Shown here: piece by piece, positions 1 through 7,075 of the stretch | Position numbering within the stretch: the stretch's first letter is position 1 | How the letters are laid out: each line of letters opens with the position of its first letter | From: Chloroflexota bacterium | GTDB taxonomy: Bacteria > Chloroflexota > Limnocylindria > Limnocylindrales > CSP1-4 | Assembly (NCBI GenBank): GCA_021789355.1 | Contig: JAJYJR010000128.1 | Coordinates: 1 to 11,246, forward strand | DNA length: 11,246 nt | Reading direction: 5' to 3' | Made by a program: the position numbers and the translations under genes | Notes under the pieces: model-generated | Seen by the model: only the letters and a program-made list of their open reading frames with translations | Told to the model about the DNA's origin: nothing | The model's database searches: none

Positions 1-716
1 GACGGCAGCGAGAGATGGTTCATGGTGTGGTCGCCGATCTCCATGCCGTCCGCCACGAGCGTGCGCAGCTCGGCCGGCGTCAGCACGTTCTGCCAGGTGC
101 CGACCCGTCCCGCGATCACGTAGTACGTGGCGTGGAACCCGTAACGCTGCAGGATCGGCAGCGCATAGAGATACCCGTCGTCCCAGCCGTCGTCGATGGA
201 GATCGCGAACGTTCGCGGCGGGAACGTCCGGTGCAGCTGGAGCGCCTGGCTGATCTGGGCGACCGTGACCGTGTGCCAGCCCGCGGCGTGGAGCGCGGCC
301 AGCTGCGCGTCGAAGAGCTCGGGGGACACCACCAGTCCCGGCAGCGAATCGCCCGCCAGCCCCGCCGGCACGATCCGGTGGTACATGAGGATCGGGATCT
401 GCAGGGCAAAGGTCGGGCTGGGCTGGACGCCGGGGATCGGGCTCGGCCAGCGCACCGCGAGCTGCACCGGGGCCTCTGAGGCGGCAGGGGCGGGGATCGC
501 CGTGGCCTGGGCGGGCGGAACTGTGGCTTCCGGCTCCTGCACCGGCGGGGTCGTCGGACCTGGCGTCGGCGCTGTCGCAGACGCCAGGGCGCTGGCGGTG
601 GAAGCAGCGGCCGGCGCGTTGCCGGCCCGGGGCGGCGCGAACCCCGCGCAGCCGGCCACCAGCCCGGTCATGGCGAGGGCGAGCGTCGCGCGTTGGAGGG
701 AATGGCCGAGCCGCAT
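1..716 (-). CDS. Polysaccharide deacetylase (NodB) lipoprotein, 3' end cut by window
   Basis: Partial gene: 238 residues are visible and the C-terminus lies beyond position 1. The ATG at 716-714 gives a short basic N-terminus, a hydrophobic stretch and a lipobox LVAGC (residues 19-23), so an exported lipoprotein anchored at Cys23 is predicted. Residues 30-105 are an Ala/Pro/Thr-rich linker. The NodB fold begins at IPILMYHR (108-114). Motif 1 is SIDDGWDDGY (173-182), with Asp175/Asp176 as the usual catalytic and metal aspartates. Motif 2 is HTMNH (230-234), the HxxxH metal site. The family removes N- or O-acetyl groups from extracellular polysaccharide or peptidoglycan using a divalent metal; the substrate here cannot be told. 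No clear Shine-Dalgarno precedes the ATG, but the lipobox supports this start. Confidence 0.9.
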   Translation of the reverse strand, partial: MRLGHSLQRATLALAMTGLVAGCAGFAPPRAGNAPAAASTASALASATAPTPGPTTPPVQEPEATVPPAQATAIPAPAASEAPVQLAVRWPSPIPGVQPSPTFALQIPILMYHRIVPAGLAGDSLPGLVVSPELFDAQLAALHAAGWHTVTVAQISQALQLHRTFPPRTFAISIDDGWDDGYLYALPILQRYGFHATYYVIAGRVGTWQNVLTPAELRTLVADGMEIGDHTMNHLSLP

Positions 717-801
717 CAGCGGAGTCTGCCCGGCCGCCGCAAAGAGCGCAACCGACGGCGCGGGGCGGCAGGGACCCACCCCTGCGCGGGAGATCAGAGG
801 A

Positions 802-817
802 GGCGCGACCCCGCGCC
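802..817 (-). terminator. Possible weak terminator hairpin after the reductase-methyltransferase gene
   Basis: A perfect inverted repeat, GGCGCG-ACCC-CGCGCC, lies 70 nt past the stop of the gene ending at 888 and about 85 nt before the lipoprotein start. On the minus strand it is followed by a pyrimidine-rich TCCTCTGATCTCCC rather than a real U tract. It could be a weak or factor-assisted terminator, or a chance hairpin in GC-rich DNA. Confidence 0.25.
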
Positions 818-887
818 GATGCCGGTGATGCCCTCGCAGGCGATGACTCGCGGATCGGAAGTGGAGACGGTCCGCGCGTCGGCAGCA

Positions 888-2066
888 CTACGGCCGGACG
901 GCGAGAACGGCGTCCACCGGCAGGCCCCAGAGCGACCCGGTATCGACCTGCGCCACGGCAAGCCCCGACTCCCGCAGCGCCGACTCCAGCGGGATCGGGC
1001 GGCAGTCGATCACGGCGGGCAGGAGGTCGTGGCCGCGCTCGTAGAGCCTGGCCCACAGATTGGGGCGATCTCGGCGGGCCAGGGACGTCACGACGATACG
1101 GCCGCCACGTCGCAGCACGCGCTGGCATTCGGCCAGCACCAGCGGGATCTCCGGCGTGTCGAAGAGCTCGAGCGTGAAGCTCATGACCAGCGCATCGACC
1201 GATTCGTCCGGATACGGCACGGCCAGCGCGTCGGCGGTCCGCAGCTCGACGCGATCCGCGATCCCGGCCTCCCGCAGACGTCGCTCGGCCACGCGGCGCA
1301 TCTCGTCGGACAGGTCCAACCCGAGAACGCGTCCCGCTGACCCGACCGCGCGCGCCAGCACCACCAGGTCGTGCCCCGTGCCGAAGCCAACCTCGAGGAC
1401 CGTCTCACCGGCCGCCGGGCCCAGTAGCTGGAGCGCCCGGCGTCGCACCCCACGCTCGAACGGCTCCTCGAACAGGTCGTACCAGCGGCTCAACCGATCG
1501 TAGCTTGCGCGGGCCTGGTCGTGGGTGCGTCGGACGCGGCTGACTCCGGTCCACGTCGCGATCGGCTCCGGCGCTGCGGGGCGGAAGGCCAGCAGGGGCA
1601 GCTGCTCGGCCGCCTGGCGGCGAGCCTCGGGAGTGCCATCGTAAAGCCAGCCGAGGAGGTGGCCGAGTACGGCCCGGACGAGTGCCGGGGGCAGACCGGC
1701 GTGACGTTCGTAGCGCTCGAAGACGGCCACCGCCTCGTCGGCCTGGAGCCGCCGCCAGGCCGGCACGTAGCGGCTGCCTCCGATCCGGACCTCGCGGGCG
1801 AGCCCGGCTTCCACATTGTGGAGCCAGCCGGTCCGGCGCCCCCAGCCGGCCGCCACGATCGCCTCGCCCCTCGCGGCGTCGTAGCGCAGAACCTCCAGGG
1901 GCGTCTCGCGACGCCGGTGGGTGCGCCGGCCCTCGTGGACCAGGACGAGGAAGCGGCGGCCGAAGAGGAAGCCGAGGTGGGCACGGTAGGCGTAGACGGG
2001 CAGGGTGAGGAGCCAGCGCAGGATGCCGCCCGGCGGCGCCGGCCCATCAGCAGGCTGTGAGCTCAT
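888..2066 (-). CDS. Fusion of deazaflavin-dependent nitroreductase-type domain and class I SAM methyltransferase
   Basis: 392 residues from the ATG at 2066. The frame stays open further upstream, but that extension is low-complexity and unlike any domain, so this start is preferred. Residues about 15-165 resemble the DDN/DUF385 family, a split beta-barrel that binds F420 or a flavin: LVLVHEGRRTHRRRETPL (41-57 region), then GWLHNVEAGLAREVRIGG (80-97), the place where relatives have W-x-H-N-L. Residues about 185-392 are a UbiE/Methyltransf_11-type domain: YDRLSRWYDLFEEPF near 189-203, SAM motif I VLEVGFGTG (223-231), acidic Asp251 in GLDLS, and a late motif RVLRRGGRIVVTSLAR. The usual DDN protein is about 150 residues and stands alone, so the fusion is unusual. 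A role in reducing and methylating a quinone or small aromatic substrate is only inference. The next gene upstream ends 127 bp away on the same strand. Confidence 0.85.
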   Translation of the reverse strand: MSSQPADGPAPPGGILRWLLTLPVYAYRAHLGFLFGRRFLVLVHEGRRTHRRRETPLEVLRYDAARGEAIVAAGWGRRTGWLHNVEAGLAREVRIGGSRYVPAWRRLQADEAVAVFERYERHAGLPPALVRAVLGHLLGWLYDGTPEARRQAAEQLPLLAFRPAAPEPIATWTGVSRVRRTHDQARASYDRLSRWYDLFEEPFERGVRRRALQLLGPAAGETVLEVGFGTGHDLVVLARAVGSAGRVLGLDLSDEMRRVAERRLREAGIADRVELRTADALAVPYPDESVDALVMSFTLELFDTPEIPLVLAECQRVLRRGGRIVVTSLARRDRPNLWARLYERGHDLLPAVIDCRPIPLESALRESGLAVAQVDTGSLWGLPVDAVLAVRP

Positions 2067-2193
2067 GTCACTTGCCCCGGTCTCCACCAGCAGCGGGAGC
2101 CCGTCGCCCAGCCTCAGCCCTCGCGAACGGCGTGTCGGTCGAGCGCCCTCCAACCGCTCGCCAGGCGCCACTCGCGGGTGCTTGGGGCTGGCG

Positions 2194-3078
2194 TCAGCGG
2201 CGCGCAACGCTGGCCTGTGCAAGGCTTGCGATGAGATCCGCGGGAGCGTCATCCAGACTGCGGCGCAGTCTGCCCAGCACGGGGACCCCGGCCGCGACGG
2301 CCAAATCGGCGGGATCGATGCGGGCCGCTGCAGGTGCAGCGACGACGAGCCCGGTCCATCCGTGGGTGCGTGCCGCCAGACGCAGGTTCGGTGCCTGCTC
2401 ATCCCGCCAGCGCCGTCGGGCCTCCGCAATCCGGCGACGGTGCCGATCGACCTGGGTCGTGCTCGAGGCGGCGAGGAAGCCCGGAGCGGGACCCTCGTAG
2501 CGACGCCATGATTGACCGGTTCGCTCCCGTGCGAACCGGGCGTCGTCGATCACGTCGCCGAGGCCCAGGGTGACGAGGCGAAGCCCATCGGCCGAGGCGA
2601 TCACCACTCCCAACGTCGGGTGAGCCGCCGCATAAGAACGCAGCGCGTCCAGGTCGGGCGCATCTCCCCACGTCGCGTGGTCGCCCACCGCTGCGGCAAG
2701 CGTGGTGAGGTACAGGCGGCGGGGCTTGGTGGTGGCGAACAACGCGATGCCGTTCCGCAGCTCGGCAGGTCCGAGATGCGCCTCGACGCGGACCATGGTC
2801 CAGCGCCGGAGCCGGTTCAACTGGCCCGCCTCACGTGGATCCGACGATCCCGGTTCGAGGGCCGCGAGGGCGGCCCGCAGCCGAAGGCGCCACTCGGGGT
2901 CGAGCGCGCCGCCGGACGCCGCGCCGGTCCGAACGTAGGCCGAGAGGACCCCCGCGGGAGGCTCGCTCCGCAGCACGTCGAGGACGTCGAACGGGATCGG
3001 TCCGTCGCGTCCGGCCGCCGTGACCCGCACATCAGCGCGACCCGGTCTCGATGGGTTCATAGCCGTGATCGAGCCCAC
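2194..3078 (-). CDS. Putative baeRF/Vms1-type (eRF1-like) release-factor homologue
   Basis: 294 residues. The GTG at 3078-3076 is chosen because GAGGAGGT (3085-3092) lies 6 nt upstream, whereas the ATG at 3060 would be 24 nt from it. This start overlaps the SRPBCC gene by 22 nt, and the downstream ATG itself forms ATGA with that gene's stop, so translation is coupled. The N-terminal VLSAYVRTG (44-52) followed by EWRLRLRAALAALE, then LRLVTLGLGDV (166-176), and a C-terminal alpha/beta part with GWTGLVVAAPAA and VPVLGRLRR fit the bacterial archaeo-eukaryotic release factor (baeRF) group related to eRF1 domains 2-3. Where eRF1 has GRGGQS, this protein reads ERTGQSWRR, with Thr187-Gly188-Gln189. 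Peptidyl-tRNA hydrolysis during ribosome rescue is inferred from the family. The assignment rests on motif resemblance and could be wrong. Confidence 0.6.
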   Translation of the reverse strand: MGSITAMNPSRPGRADVRVTAAGRDGPIPFDVLDVLRSEPPAGVLSAYVRTGAASGGALDPEWRLRLRAALAALEPGSSDPREAGQLNRLRRWTMVRVEAHLGPAELRNGIALFATTKPRRLYLTTLAAAVGDHATWGDAPDLDALRSYAAAHPTLGVVIASADGLRLVTLGLGDVIDDARFARERTGQSWRRYEGPAPGFLAASSTTQVDRHRRRIAEARRRWRDEQAPNLRLAARTHGWTGLVVAAPAAARIDPADLAVAAGVPVLGRLRRSLDDAPADLIASLAQASVARR

Positions 3079-3548
3079 GCGGTTACCTCCTCGGCGAAGT
3101 AGTCGAGGGAATGGCGTACGTCTCGCTCGACCGCCCAGACGGCGAACACGCGCTTCGCTTCCGTCGCCGCGAACGATGCGGGAAGGTCGTACTCGAGCTC
3201 GCCGTGCACGATCGTGTGATCGCCGGCCGGTGCGAATCGCCGGGTCCAGTGCAGCGTGCCACCGGGGAACGTGCCGACCAGCGGGAGGAGATCCGGGGCC
3301 CGGGCCTCGGACACCTCGTAGCGCACCTCCAGCCGCTGTCCGGCGAGCTTGATCACCGCGTCGAACCTCGCACCGCGGCTGGCGAGCGGCCCCGAGGCGT
3401 CTCGAACCTCGACGAAGAACGGGTGCCAGCGCGGCAACCTCTCGACCTGGGTCGCGAGCTCGAACGCGGCGTCCGGCAGGACCGGCACTGCCTGGCTGTC
3501 GACCACGTAACCATTGATGCGCCCTTCGGGACCCACATCACGACGCAT
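3057..3548 (-). CDS. SRPBCC (START/polyketide cyclase-like) ligand-binding protein
   Basis: 163 residues from the ATG at 3548, preceded by AGGAG (3556-3560) at 7-nt spacing. The frame is open upstream but has no other start with a ribosome site. The pattern is typical of the helix-grip SRPBCC fold: a first strand INGYVVDSQAVPV, then PDAAFELATQVERLPRWHPFF (25-45), the helix-turn in which a Trp-x-P follows the boundary of the cavity, alternating strands RFDAVIKLAGQRLEVRYEV, TLHWTRRFAPAGDHTIVHGELEYDL, and a long C-terminal helix ending at TAWARSRL. Such proteins bind or modify hydrophobic small molecules; no catalytic residues or ligand can be read from this sequence. Its stop overlaps the start of the release-factor-like gene, so the two are co-transcribed. 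It carries no signal peptide and should be cytoplasmic. Confidence 0.8.
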   Translation of the reverse strand: MRRDVGPEGRINGYVVDSQAVPVLPDAAFELATQVERLPRWHPFFVEVRDASGPLASRGARFDAVIKLAGQRLEVRYEVSEARAPDLLPLVGTFPGGTLHWTRRFAPAGDHTIVHGELEYDLPASFAATEAKRVFAVWAVERDVRHSLDYFAEEVTAWARSRL

Positions 3549-3565
3549 CGCGAATCTCCTGGCTC

Positions 3566-3590
3566 GTCCGCCTCCGACTGGCAGGCGGAC
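3566..3590 (-). promoter_or_regulatory. Perfect hairpin just upstream of the SRPBCC start
   Basis: GTCCGCCT (3566-3573) and AGGCGGAC (3583-3590) are perfect 8-bp arms around a 9-nt loop. The element sits 18-42 nt ahead of the start codon and directly before the AGGAG ribosome site. It could be a 5'-UTR stem-loop, an operator, or a terminator stem for transcripts arriving from the DUF389 gene. There is no U tract on the minus strand. Confidence 0.3.
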
Positions 3591-3778
3591 GGTGCGACCG
3601 GACGCTCTTCGTGCCGTAGCCCCGCGCAGCCGGGCGGACAGGCACAGTGTCGACGGGCCTTGCACCGTGCACAAGAGCGGAGTGGCTCGTGGCGGCCGGT
3701 GGTCAGCGCTTGGCGGCGCGCGACATCGAGCGCCGCGTCAGGATCCGTCTGGATCGACCTCAATCCGCACGGGTCGCG

Positions 3779-5020
3779 CTACGAGTTGGTGGCCGGCAGA
3801 CTTCTCGTCGGCGCCGGAGTCGGACTGGGCGTCGGCGCCGGAGTCGGACTTCTCGTCGGCGCCGGAGTCGGACTGGGCGTCGGCGCCGGAGTCGGACTTC
3901 TCGTCGGCGCCGGAGTCGGACTGGGCGTCGGCGACGGCGTCGGGGCGTTCGGATCGAGCTCCACCACGGGCAGGCCCACGAACACGACGTGCACGGCCCG
4001 CCCGAGTCGCCGGGCGACGTCCGCCTGGATTGCCCGCACGGCGACGAGCGACGGCATCGGCGCGGCCTCCACAGTGATGCGCAGCTGGAGCGTGCCCTGC
4101 TGCGTGCTCCGCTCGACGCCGAGGAGAGTCGCGCCCGGCACCCGCGCCTGCAGGGAATCAGCCACTGCGGAGCTGACGCTGTCGGCGAATGCCTGACGTC
4201 CGGCCGCGAGCTGCCGTTGCTGCGCGACGCCGACGGCGGTGGGGACGAGAACGAGGACCAGGGCGATCACGAGCCCCGAGGTCAGCAGGATCCCGTAGTG
4301 GGCCGTGCGAGACCGGCGCGGGCGCAGCCGGAGGCCGGCGAACATGCCGGTGGCCGCCGCCGTGATCGCGACGAGGTTCGTCACGAAGAGGGTGCCCGCG
4401 CCGGTGGCGATGCCCTGGTCGCCCATCGCGATGCCGATGCCGACCGTGCAGAGCGGCGGCATGAGCGCGGTGGCAATGGCCACGCCGAACAGCGCCGCGG
4501 CGCCCTGGAGCCTGACAAGCGCGTAGGCGGCTGCCGCTCCACCGGCCAGGGCGACGATGAGATCGAAAGGGCCGGCCCGCGTGCGCGACTGGACCTCCGC
4601 TGGCACCGTCGCCAGTGCGCCGAAGGGCAGCTGCTGGGCCACCCAGGCGAGACTCGCGGAGAGCACGAGCGCGAGGGCTACGCCGGCGAGCAGCGTGAGC
4701 GCGGCGCGGACGAATAGGCGGCGTCGGCCGCCCAGCGCGGCCAGTGCGAGGGCCATGATGGGCGAGAGGAGCGGCGCGATCAGCATGGCCCCGATGACCA
4801 CCGCCGCGGAGTCCGTGATCAGCCCGAAGGTCGCGATGATGCTCGAGAGCCCGGTGATGAGGAGGTAGCCGGTGGTCAGGCGCGAATCGCGTCGCAGGTC
4901 GGACACGGACCCTACGAGCCACCACGAGACGCCGCGCCGACGCGCCCTGCCGGGCGACCCCGCGCCCGGCCATCGGGTTCGCCCGCCTTCCACCTCAGCC
5001 CGCTGCCCTGACAGGTCCAT
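3779..5020 (-). CDS. DUF389-family integral membrane protein with Ser/Thr/Pro-rich repeat tail
   Basis: 413 residues from the ATG at 5020; a GTG two codons upstream (5026) is also possible, and neither start has a clean ribosome site. After a basic cytoplasmic lead (1-48) come about seven hydrophobic helices: 50-69, 72-96, 103-130, 153-171, 175-199, 209-231 and 243-266. The family hallmark [16 protein letters not shown] (74-89) and the repeat-like [21 protein letters not shown] are clear. Residues about 267-356 form a soluble alpha/beta domain with [18 protein letters not shown]. Residues 360-408 are a tandem [16 protein letters not shown] tail encoded by the repeat at 3801-3944. The family's function is unknown; a role in transport or envelope homeostasis is guesswork. 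The tail, if extracytoplasmic, would suit wall contact. It is followed by 230 bp before the SRPBCC gene, so shared transcription is uncertain. Confidence 0.9.
   Translation of the reverse strand: MDLSGQRAEVEGGRTRWPGAGSPGRARRRGVSWWLVGSVSDLRRDSRLTTGYLLITGLSSIIATFGLITDSAAVVIGAMLIAPLLSPIMALALAALGGRRRLFVRAALTLLAGVALALVLSASLAWVAQQLPFGALATVPAEVQSRTRAGPFDLIVALAGGAAAAYALVRLQGAAALFGVAIATALMPPLCTVGIGIAMGDQGIATGAGTLFVTNLVAITAAATGMFAGLRLRPRRSRTAHYGILLTSGLVIALVLVLVPTAVGVAQQRQLAAGRQAFADSVSSAVADSLQARVPGATLLGVERSTQQGTLQLRITVEAAPMPSLVAVRAIQADVARRLGRAVHVVFVGLPVVELDPNAPTPSPTPSPTPAPTRSPTPAPTPSPTPAPTRSPTPAPTPSPTPAPTRSLPATNS
3801..3944. repeat. Six 24-bp tandem units in a 48-bp higher-order period
   Basis: Units start at 3801, 3825, 3849, 3873, 3897 and 3921. 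Odd units begin CTTCTCGTC and even units CTGGGCGTC; both continue GGCGCCGGAGTCGGA. Units 1-5 are otherwise identical, while unit 6 carries substitutions (GGCGACGGCGTCGGG). The array lies in frame in the 3' end of the DUF389 gene and encodes the alternating TPAPTRSP and TPAPTPSP octapeptides. Near-identity of the copies points to recent expansion by slippage or unequal recombination, so copy number may vary among strains or be misassembled. Confidence 0.95.
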
Positions 5021-5026
5021 CCCCAC

Positions 5027-5351
5027 GTAGCCTACACGTCGACTGTAGCGCCCGAGGGTCCCCTGGCGGCTCCGTGATCTGGGGAGATGGGTGCTTCCCG
5101 CGACCAGGGACCACGTGGAGCCCGACGCGGGGCCTCAACGCTCGGAGGCGTGGCCCAAGGTCGGGGTGCCCGATTGCTACTCTTCGGGCACACCCAGTGC
5201 TGCTCGCCCGGGGTGTGGCGGCCGCGGCGGGGCCTGACTCGCCTTCCAGGACCCAGCAGGCGTGCCAGCCGGCGGCACCGGCTGATCAGCAAAGCGCGCA
5301 CCCATGGTGCGTTCTCCTTCGCCGGAGTCAGCTGCGCCGCTCTCCGGCGCG
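5027..5351. other. 325-bp region without a convincing gene
   Basis: The region lies between the DUF389 start and the permease stop, both on the minus strand. It holds two perfect hairpins: CGCCGGAG/CTCCGGCG at 5320-5349 (8-bp stem, 14-nt loop), two bases past the permease stop, and GTGCCCGA/TCGGGCAC at 5166-5191 (8-bp stem, 10-nt loop). Neither has a U tract. On the minus strand AAGGAG stands 8 nt before an ATG at 5305 that opens a 42-codon frame ending at 5177. Its third-position composition is poorer in G/C than in the genes around it, so it was not called. The DUF389 promoter should lie here, but no good sigma70 match was seen. Confidence 0.6.
5320..5349 (-). terminator. Hairpin directly after the ABC permease stop
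   Basis: An 8-bp perfect stem (CGCCGGAG with CTCCGGCG) begins two bases past the permease stop codon on the minus strand, where an operon-end terminator is expected. The following sequence, CGAAGGAGAACGCACC, has no U run. It may be a terminator of the U-less kind common in GC-rich bacteria, or only an mRNA 3'-end stabiliser. Confidence 0.4.
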
Positions 5352-6158
5352 TCAGCCCGCGCGCACGTCGCGCCGGCCGAACCCGAGCGCGCCGATCGCC
5401 GCCAGCGCGACGGCGGGCGCGGCCACTGCCACGTAGCGCCACCCAGCGGTGGCCTGCACCAGCGGGTCACCGCCGAACGCCCAGTCCCAGGGCGACAGGT
5501 GTCGCCAGGGCGCCAGCGTCGCGTTCAGCGGGAAGAGGGCCACGGCGAGGTAGCCCGCGACGCCAACCGCGATCGCCAGCCCCAGCGTCCACGACGGCCG
5601 TGGGAGCCATCCTGCGATGGCGAACGCGAGGCCCGCGTGGAGGAACGCGAGCAGGGCGCACAGCAACACCGTCGCCGCCACGTTGGAGACCGAGATCTGC
5701 AGGCCAACCGCCGTATCGAAGGCGAGCTGCGCGCCGGCCAGCACGATCACCACGATGGCGAGCGCGACGACGAGAGCGACGACACGTCCGATCCACAACG
5801 CCGTCCGGGACACCGGTTGCGCCAGTAAGAGCTCAAGGCGTCCGGCGTCCTCCTCGCCGGCGGTCTGGCCGCTCGCCATCGCCACCGCCGCGCCGATGAG
5901 GAGGAGCGGGATCAGGAACTCGTACAGGTTGCCTCGCAGGAAGCCGGCCGGCGTGCCGATGTCCTGCATGCCGAGTGCCTCGACGAGGCCGCTTGGCATC
6001 TGGTCGAACGCCTGGCTCAGCGCCGATGAGCCTTTGAAGGCTGGCCAGAAGGCGACCGTGGCGCCGATAAGCAGGGCGAGGGCAATGCCCCAGGCCAGGC
6101 TGGCCCGCCGCATCGCGCGCAGCGGGATGAGCACGAGTTCGAGCAGAGGGCGCGTCAT
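5352..6158 (-). CDS. ABC-2 type transporter permease
   Basis: 268 residues from the ATG at 6158. That ATG overlaps the ATPase stop as ATGA, so the pair is translationally coupled. Six hydrophobic helices can be read, at about 22-40, 78-97, 122-148, 158-183, 188-210 and 241-260. Between helices 2 and 3 comes the ABC-2 signature QTAGEEDAGRLELLLAQPVSR (98-118), with the conserved E-E-D and Q-P-V-S-R of exporters in this family. LSPWDWAFGGDPL (221-233) in the last outer loop is also typical. With the neighbouring ATPase it would form a dimeric exporter in the cytoplasmic membrane; relatives export lipophilic drugs or antibiotics, but the substrate cannot be read from sequence. A longer upstream extension of the frame falls inside the ATPase gene and was ignored. 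Confidence 0.9.
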   Translation of the reverse strand: MTRPLLELVLIPLRAMRRASLAWGIALALLIGATVAFWPAFKGSSALSQAFDQMPSGLVEALGMQDIGTPAGFLRGNLYEFLIPLLLIGAAVAMASGQTAGEEDAGRLELLLAQPVSRTALWIGRVVALVVALAIVVIVLAGAQLAFDTAVGLQISVSNVAATVLLCALLAFLHAGLAFAIAGWLPRPSWTLGLAIAVGVAGYLAVALFPLNATLAPWRHLSPWDWAFGGDPLVQATAGWRYVAVAAPAVALAAIGALGFGRRDVRAG

Positions 6159-7075
6159 GACGCCTCCGCGTAGAGGTCGAGGAAGGCCTCTTCGAGGTCG
6201 GGCTCTTCCACGAGCATGCTCATCACGCGGTGGCGCGCGAGGACCTCGAGCAGGGGCTGGATCGGGCCCGACAGCACGGCGGTGAGCCGGTGGTCGTCCA
6301 CCGTCGCATCGGCGAGGCCGGGCAGGCCCGCGAGTTCGGCGGCGGGCGGGTCGCCGGCGAACCACACTTCGACGCGCTGGCGCGCCCGGCCGCGCAGCTC
6401 CTCCACCGTGCCGAGGGTGACGATCTTTCCCGCGCGCAGCACGGCCACGCGGTCCGCCGCGCGCTGGACCTCGCTCAGGGAATGCGAGGAGAGGAAGACG
6501 GTCTTGCCTTCGTCGCGTGCTTCACGAACCAGGCGCAGGAACTCGTGCTGCATCAGCGGGTCGAGCCCGTTGGTCGGCTCGTCGAGGATGAGCAGCTCGG
6601 AGTCTGCGAGGAACGCCAGCAGGAGGGCCACCTTGCGGCGGTTGCCGCTCGAGAGGTCGCGCATCCGCCGCCCGAGGTCGAGCCCCAGTCGCATCGCGAG
6701 CTCGTCGCGGCGCGCGCCGTCGAGTCTCCCGCGAAGGCGCCCGATGCTCTCCACCAGCTCGGCCGCGGTCAGTCGCTCGGGCAGCCGCAGCTCGCCGGGC
6801 ACGTACGCGACGCGACCTCGCACGGCAACACCATCACGCCGCGGGTCGAGTCCCAGCACCTCGATCCGTCCGGCTGTGCGATGCAGCAGGTCCAGGGCGC
6901 AGCGGATGGTGGTGGTCTTGCCGGCCCCGTTCGGGCCGAGGAATCCGAAGACCTCGCCGCGGCTCACCTCGAGGTCGATCCCTCGCACGGCGTGCACGTG
7001 CCCGTAGTCCTTTACGAGCCCCTGGATGCGGAGGGCGGGTCCGGTTCGGCCGGCGCCCCCGGTCGGCTGGTTCAT
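6155..7075 (-). CDS. ABC transporter ATP-binding protein
   Basis: 306 residues from the ATG at 7075. The nucleotide-binding domain spans about 15-225: Walker A GPNGAGKT (47-54), signature LSSGN (141-145; canonical LSGGQ), Walker B LLILDEPT (161-168), D-loop NGLDP and switch His198 in SSHSLSE. In the Q-loop region the sequence is YVPGELRLPERLTA, so Glu95 stands about where Gln is usual, as in many drug-export ATPases of this branch. Residues about 230-306 are the C-terminal extension seen in CcmA/BcrA-like ATPases, ending EEPDLEEAFLDLYAEAS. It powers the adjacent ABC-2 permease. The start overlaps the stop of the short TetR-like frame as ATGA, so initiation probably depends on translation of that frame; no independent ribosome site is evident. 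Confidence 0.95.
   Translation of the reverse strand: MNQPTGGAGRTGPALRIQGLVKDYGHVHAVRGIDLEVSRGEVFGFLGPNGAGKTTTIRCALDLLHRTAGRIEVLGLDPRRDGVAVRGRVAYVPGELRLPERLTAAELVESIGRLRGRLDGARRDELAMRLGLDLGRRMRDLSSGNRRKVALLLAFLADSELLILDEPTNGLDPLMQHEFLRLVREARDEGKTVFLSSHSLSEVQRAADRVAVLRAGKIVTLGTVEELRGRARQRVEVWFAGDPPAAELAGLPGLADATVDDHRLTAVLSGPIQPLLEVLARHRVMSMLVEEPDLEEAFLDLYAEAS

Noticed and set aside
888..2429. N-terminal extension of the reductase-methyltransferase up to 2429
   Set aside because: The extra residues overlap the 3' end of the release-factor-like gene and look like translated intergenic and antisense sequence; the ATG at 2066 fits the domain start.
3801..3944. CRISPR-like array
   Set aside because: The units are directly adjacent with no unique spacers, lie in frame within a gene, and there are no cas genes.
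3647..4717. Plus-strand frames with Arg-rich or Gly/Val-rich repeats across the DUF389 gene
   Set aside because: The repeat length is a multiple of three, so every frame shows repeats. Only the minus-strand frame continues into a known membrane-protein family.
5177..5305. 42-codon minus-strand frame after AAGGAG and an overlapping GTG frame of about 89 codons
   Set aside because: The ribosome site is good, but the 42-codon frame has fewer G/C third positions than neighbouring genes and is Pro/Ala-rich with no motif. The longer frame is Arg-rich, as expected of a random frame in GC-rich DNA.
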